Shown here: positions 9,401-15,400 of the stretch, in pieces
How the letters are laid out: every line of letters begins with the position of its first letter
Position numbering within the stretch: the first letter of the stretch is position 1
Assembly: GCA_036558265.1 (NCBI GenBank)
Contig: DATBFY010000184.1
Span: forward strand, 1 to 18,173
Direction: 5' to 3'
Source: RYN-433 sp036558265
GTDB lineage: Bacteria; Planctomycetota; Phycisphaerae; Tepidisphaerales; Tepidisphaeraceae
Length of the DNA: 18,173 nucleotides
The notes under the pieces: model-generated
The model's input: the letters and a program-made list of their open reading frames with translations, nothing else
Told to the model about the DNA's origin: nothing
The model's database searches: none
Position numbers and translations under genes: made by a program

Positions 9401-12400
9401 ACACCAACGACTCGGCCACCTTCCACGCCGGCATCTTCGACGACAACGGCGACGGCAAGCACTACTTCGACGAACTGGACACCGGCGACGCGCGGATGAC
9501 GCTCACCGGGCAGGCGCACGCCACGCTGCCCCTCTTCTTCCCCACCTCCAGCCAATCGATCGGCAACCTTTCGCTGGCGATCACGGACCTGAGCAACATC
9601 TCCGGAACCACGACGATCACCACGCCCGACCTGCACGCCCAGTTCAACGTGGCGGACCTGTTGAACAACGTCGGCGGGATGGTGGACGGCCTGGATTTCC
9701 TGCTCAAGACGCTCCAGGACGGCATGGACGGCCAGGTCTTCGGCCGCAAGCTCCCCTTGATCGGCGATCACCTCAAGGACGGCGCGCGCTTCATCGAGGA
9801 CATCCGCGAAAAGGCGATTGAACCGCTGCGCAACAGCCTCCAGGAAAAGCCCCCCGCAGACGCGCTCAAGCAGGCGCTGTTCACTGCGCTGGGCCCCAGC
9901 GGCCTGGGCCTGCTCGGCGACAACGACGGCAACGGCACCATCGACCTGAATGACATCGGCGTGACCCTCGACCCATCGGGCAGCCAGATCCTCTTCAACA
10001 CCCGCCTGCACAAGGCCGCCACTGCGCTGGATCTCCCCCTCGGGTTCGACATCGGTCTGCCGGGGTTGGGCCTGGAAGTGGACGGCGGTGTCGCGGCCAA
10101 GATCGGCTACGACTTCCACCTGGCGTTTGGACTGAGCAAGACGGACGGCTTCTTCTTCGTCACCGACACCAAGGACGGCACCGGTGCTTCGATCCCCGAG
10201 TTGAAGGTGGATCTCGACGCCACCACCCCGGGCCTGTCGGCCACGGGGCGCCTGGCGATCCTCCAGCTTCGCGCCACCGACAGCACGACCAGCCCGACGC
10301 ATTTCGGCGGGAGCTTCAGCGTCGATCTGACCGACCCCAACGGCGACGGCAAGCTCACCGCCGCGGAACTCGCGGCCAACCCCCCGCTCTCCAGCATCGT
10401 CAAGGCCAAGCTCACCGCCAATGCCGACGTCAACCTGCACCTGGACGCCAGCTTCGGGGGCGGCGCCGACTTCCCCTCGATCCAGAGCGACTTTGCCCTC
10501 CACTGGGCCTTCGCCAATGCGCCGATGGACTCTCCCACCCAGTCGTTCGGCGGCGCGCCCACGGTCTCGTTCACCAACATCAAGCTCGATGCGGGCGAGT
10601 TCTTCAGCCGCTTCGCCAAGCCGATCCTCGCGCAGGTCCAAAGCATCCTGAAGCCGATCCAGCCCATCATCGACATCCTCACGACCCCCCTGCCGGTCCT
10701 CTCCGACATCAAGCAGGCGCGCAGCCTGCTCGATTTCGACAAGGACGGCAAGGTCAGCCTGCTGGACCTGGTTCACCTGTTCAATCCGAACTCCAAGCTC
10801 GATTTCATCACCTCGCTCGCCAAGACCGCGGACCTGCTCGACGCGATCCCCACGAGCCTTCCCAACCTCGACCTGGACCTGGGCAGCTTCAATATCGGCT
10901 CGGACCTGCGCACCGACACCCAGCTCACCGAGTCGGACCTGGCGAACGTGGTCCAGAAGAACACCCAGACCCAGCTCAACGCCAACCCGGCGGCGCAAAA
11001 CTTCCTCACCAAGCTCAACGGCCTCAACTCCGTCCCCGGCGCGGGGCTGGCGTTCCCGATCCTTCAGAACCCGTCATCGGTCTTCAAGCTGATGCTGGGA
11101 AACGACGTGAACCTCTTCACGTACGACATGCCCACGCTCGCGGCCAACTTCGAGATCAGCGAGTTTTTCCCCGTTCTGGGTCCGCTCGGGGCGCGCTTCA
11201 CCGGCAGCATCGGCGCGACCGCACACTTCGGGTTCGGCTACGACACCACCGGCCTGCGCGAATATTTCAACTCCCCGTCCGCCCAGCGCGACGTGGCGAT
11301 GCTCCTCGACGGCCTGTTCGTCAGCGACCGCAAGAACGCCGACGGCACCGGGCCTGAAGTCCCCGAGGTCACCCTCACCGGCGGCATCGAGGCCGACGCA
11401 GAGCTGAACCTGGGCATCGCCTCCGCGGGGGTGGGCGGCGGCATATTCGCCGACATCGGGTTCGATCTGGATGATCCGAACAACGACGGCAAGATGCGCT
11501 TCAACGAGATGTTCCAGCAGTTGCAGCGCGGGCCGATGTGCCTGTTCGACGTTCACGGCGAGCTGACCGCCGGGCTCAAGGCCTACATCAGCTTCCTCTT
11601 CAGCAAGAAGACGTTCACGATCGCCACGGTCAAGCTGCTCGATTTCAACTACTCCTGCCCCGCCGATCCCGCCGAGCCGGACCCGATCCTGGCGACCGCC
11701 ACGGGCGGGGGCGTGCTGCGCCTCAACATCGGCCCGAACGCCGCCGCACGGCAGTTCGGCGACCACGCCGACGGCGACGAGGTCTACACGATCTCCCCCG
11801 GCTCGACGCCCGACGCCATCAGCATCCAGGCGTTCGGCTTCACGCAGGAATACACCGGCGTCACGCGCATCGTCGGCGACGGCGGCGCGGGCAACGACAA
11901 CATCATCATCAAGGACGGGGTCAACATCCCGGTGAGCTTTACCGGCGGCGACGGCGACGACTCGCTCTTCGCGTCGGCGGCCGACTCCACGCTGGACGGC
12001 GGGCTGGGCAACGACCAGTTGCGCGGCGGGGCGGGCAACGACTGCCTGACCGGCGGGGACGGCGACGACGTGGTCCTGGGCATGGCCGGCAATGACCGCG
12101 CTGACGGCGGCACGGGCGACGACGACGTCGAGGGCGGGGACGGCAACGACACGCTGACGGGCGGCACGGGACAGGACGTGCTTTCCGGCGGCGCGGGGGA
12201 TGACAACCTCGACGGCGGCGACGACGCCGACGACCTCAGCGGCGGCGACGGCACCGACATCCTGACCGGCGGACTGGGCGACGACAACCTCGACGGCGAG
12301 GCCGGCAACGACCTCCTCCAGGGCAACGACGGCAACGACCACCTGACCGGCGGCACGGGCAACGACACCGCCTTGGGCGGCCTGGGCAACGACACGTTCG

Positions 12401-15400
12401 ACGGCGGCAGCGGCGACGACCAGCTCTCCGGCGACGCCGGCAATGACGTCATCGCCGGCGGCACGGGCAACGACACCCTTACCGGCAGCGACGGCGCGGA
12501 TACCTTCACGGGCGACGACGGCAACGACTCGATCCTGGGCGGCATCGGCGCCGACAACATCGACGGCGGAGCCGGCAACGATTTCATCGACGCCGGCGAC
12601 GACAACGATGCGGCCACCGGCGGCGCGGGCAGCGACACGATCTTCGGCGGGCTGGGCGCAGACGTGATCCTCGCGGGCGTTTCCGAGGCCGGCGGCGGCA
12701 GCTCCACCGACGCCAACCTGATCTTCGGCGACGGCCCGGGCACGGGCGCGGGCGGATCGGCCGATCGCATCGTCGGCGACATCGGCCCCGACGTGATCCA
12801 CGCCGGCGCGGGCGACGACACCGTCACCGCCGTGGCGGGCGACGACTCGATCGACGGCGACGACGGCAACGACTCGATCTCCGGCGGCGCGGGCAACGAC
12901 ACGATCGGCGGCGACGCCGGCAACGATACCCTCTTCGGCCAGGAGGGCGACGACGCCATCTCCGGCGACGACGGCCTGGACGTGATCGGCGGCGACGCCG
13001 GCAACGACCTGCTGTGGGGCGGCGCGGCCGCGTTCGACCGGCCGACGTTCCTCGCCGGCGGCTTCGCGGCCGACGGCATCACCCCGCTCGTCCTGAACGG
13101 TCAGACCATCGACGGCACGGCGACCGACGGACGGGACTCGATCACCGGCGGCACTGGCGGAGACTGGCTCTTCGGCGGCGGTGATTCCGACCAACTCTAC
13201 GGCGGCGCGGACAACGATTATGCCGACGGCGGCGCGGGCAACGACACCGTCCAGGGCGATAGCGGCAACGACGTCGTCCGTGGCGGCGGCAACGCCGACC
13301 TCGTCCACGGCGCGGCTGGAATTGACCAGGTCTACGGCGACGATGGCGACGACACCCTCTACGGCGACGACGGCGATGCCGGCGGCAGCACCGCCGGACA
13401 GCGCCTCTTCGGCGGCGCGGGCCAGGACAACCTCTACGCGTTCGCCGCGACCACCGGCGCGCCCGAATTCGCCCTCACGGGCGACGAGATGCACGGCGGT
13501 GACGACAACGACACCCTCCACGGCAACATCCGGAAGGAGAAACTCTTCGGCGACGGCGGCGCGGACCTCATCATCGGCGACGAGCTCGCGGGACCCCTTT
13601 ATGCGCCCAACGTCAACGCCGCAAAATTCGGCGCCGCCGACCAGATCTTCGGCGGCATGGGCGAGGACCAGATCCTGGGCGGGGGCGGCAACGACACGGT
13701 CTTTGGCGGCGGCGACTCCGACCGCCTCGAAGGACAGGACGGCGCGGACCAGCTCTTCGGCGGCGGCGCCATCGACGTCATCGTCCTCGACGTCGATCCC
13801 ACCTACACCACCGGCGGCGACAGCTTCGACGGGCACCTGGGCAACGACGCCCCGGGCGACGTCCCCGACGACAACGCCACCGATATCCTGCTCATCCAGG
13901 GAACCTCCGGCGACGATACGATCACCATCGGCGAGTCCGCCGGCCAGCTCCGCGTCACCTACAACGGCAAGGTCATCCCCGCCACCTGGCGCGGCGCGGC
14001 CGGACCGCTCGTCGAACAGTTCCGCGTCAGCGGCCTGGCGGGCAACGACCGCATCGAGTTCCTGAGCGGCACCGGCGGGCTCGACGTGTCGGCCCTTTCC
14101 GCGCGCTCGACCGATTTCATCGGCGTCGCCGACGGCGGCCCCGGTAACGACACCTTGATCGGCACGGCTGGTCGCGACCGACTCGACGGCGGCCGCGGCA
14201 GCGACCTCATTCAAGGCCTGGGCGGCGACGACCGCGTCTTCGGTGACGGCGGCACGGGACAGGGCGACCCCACCGACCTCGACGTCCTCTTCGGCGGCCA
14301 GGGCAACGACGACCTGATCGGCGGCCAGGGTTCCAACCAGCTCTACGCCTGGAGCCGCGACCCGGCAATCGGGCAATTCGGCGTCTTCGTCGATCCGGTC
14401 ACCGGCGCGCTCCACGACGACGATGGCGGCGGGCAGTTCGTCCTCGAAGACACCGGCATGAACCGCATGCTCGGCAGCCCGAAGAACGACACGCTCTTCG
14501 GCGGCACCGGCCTGGATTTCATGTACGGCAACGGCGGCCAGGACGTCCTGATCAACCGCGACGGCACCACGTTCGACAACCTCGACGGCAACCTCGCCGG
14601 ACAGCAGTGGAAGGACTACGCCCGCTCGACCGGCAAGGTCTGGTACGTCGGCGGCTCGAACGCCAACGACGTGATCACCGTCGATTTCGTCACCGAGCCC
14701 GGGTTCCTCCAGGGGCACCACCTGGTCACGCGCCTGACCAACAACAACGGCAACGTCACCTTCGCCGCGCAGGTCCAACTGGACTTCGAGGCCAAGGACG
14801 CGCAGGGCCACCTGATCTGGGACCCGCAGGACCTGGTCTTCGACCCGACGACGCTCGAATACGGCGACCCCACGGCCTTCGCGCGCCTGCTCCCGCCCGA
14901 AAGCGACTTCCAGGCCATCATCATCGACGCGCTGGACGGCAACGACCAGATCACGGTCGGCCCGACCGTCACCAAGAGCGTCTGGATCGACGCCGGCGCA
15001 GGGGACGACCGCGTGACGATCAAGTCCGGCAATCCGATCCTGCCCGACCAAGTTGAGGGCACCACGCGCAACGACGTGCGCGCCAATGCCTACAACCTCT
15101 TCACCGACCCGCGCGTCGGCGCCATCGCGACTAACCGACTCCTCCAGGGCATGACGATCGACAGCCCGACGGACGTCGATTTCTACCGCTTCCGCCTCGC
15201 CGCCGCGATCCAGGGCAACCTGGTCGTCACCAGCCTTTCCTCCACGGACGGCATGACCCTTCAGGTCCTCAACGCCACCACCGGCGCCGTCATCCGCACG
15301 TCGGTCAACGGCGTGCTGAGCCTGACCGGCCTGACCGCCGGGATCGACCAGATCCTGCGCGTGGCGTCCAACGCCGTCCCCACCGTCTATCAGCTCGCCT

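Larger units (their letters stand above)
6541..11691 (+). repeat. Five tandem degenerate protein modules
   Basis: Residues about 1058-2774 contain five diverged copies, of about 340, 403, 290, 317 and 367 residues, aligned by eye. Each has, in order: an amphipathic helical part with an (I/L)P-hydrophobic motif (residues 1089, 1433, 1836, 2128, 2441); a beta part with FGVDL or a variant (about 1300, 1545, 1952, 2250, 2620); an EF-hand-like loop ending in an acidic-hydrophobic pair (1324, 1718, 2024, 2322, 2701); and a further beta segment. Approximate boundaries are 6541-7560, 7561-8770, 8771-9640, 9641-10590 and 10591-11691. Modules 4 and 5 are the closest pair. I do not recognise the module as a named family. 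Confidence 0.7.

Noticed and set aside
8971..10998. A 675-codon open frame on the minus strand
   Set aside because: It is antisense to modules 3-5. The translation is a run of R/V/E/Q low-complexity sequence, whereas the + frame shows EF-hand loops.
11881..13800. The repetitive DNA as a CRISPR array or tandem satellite
   Set aside because: The repeats stay in frame, vary at the codon level and encode GGxGNDxLx nonapeptides. There are no constant repeats with unique spacers.
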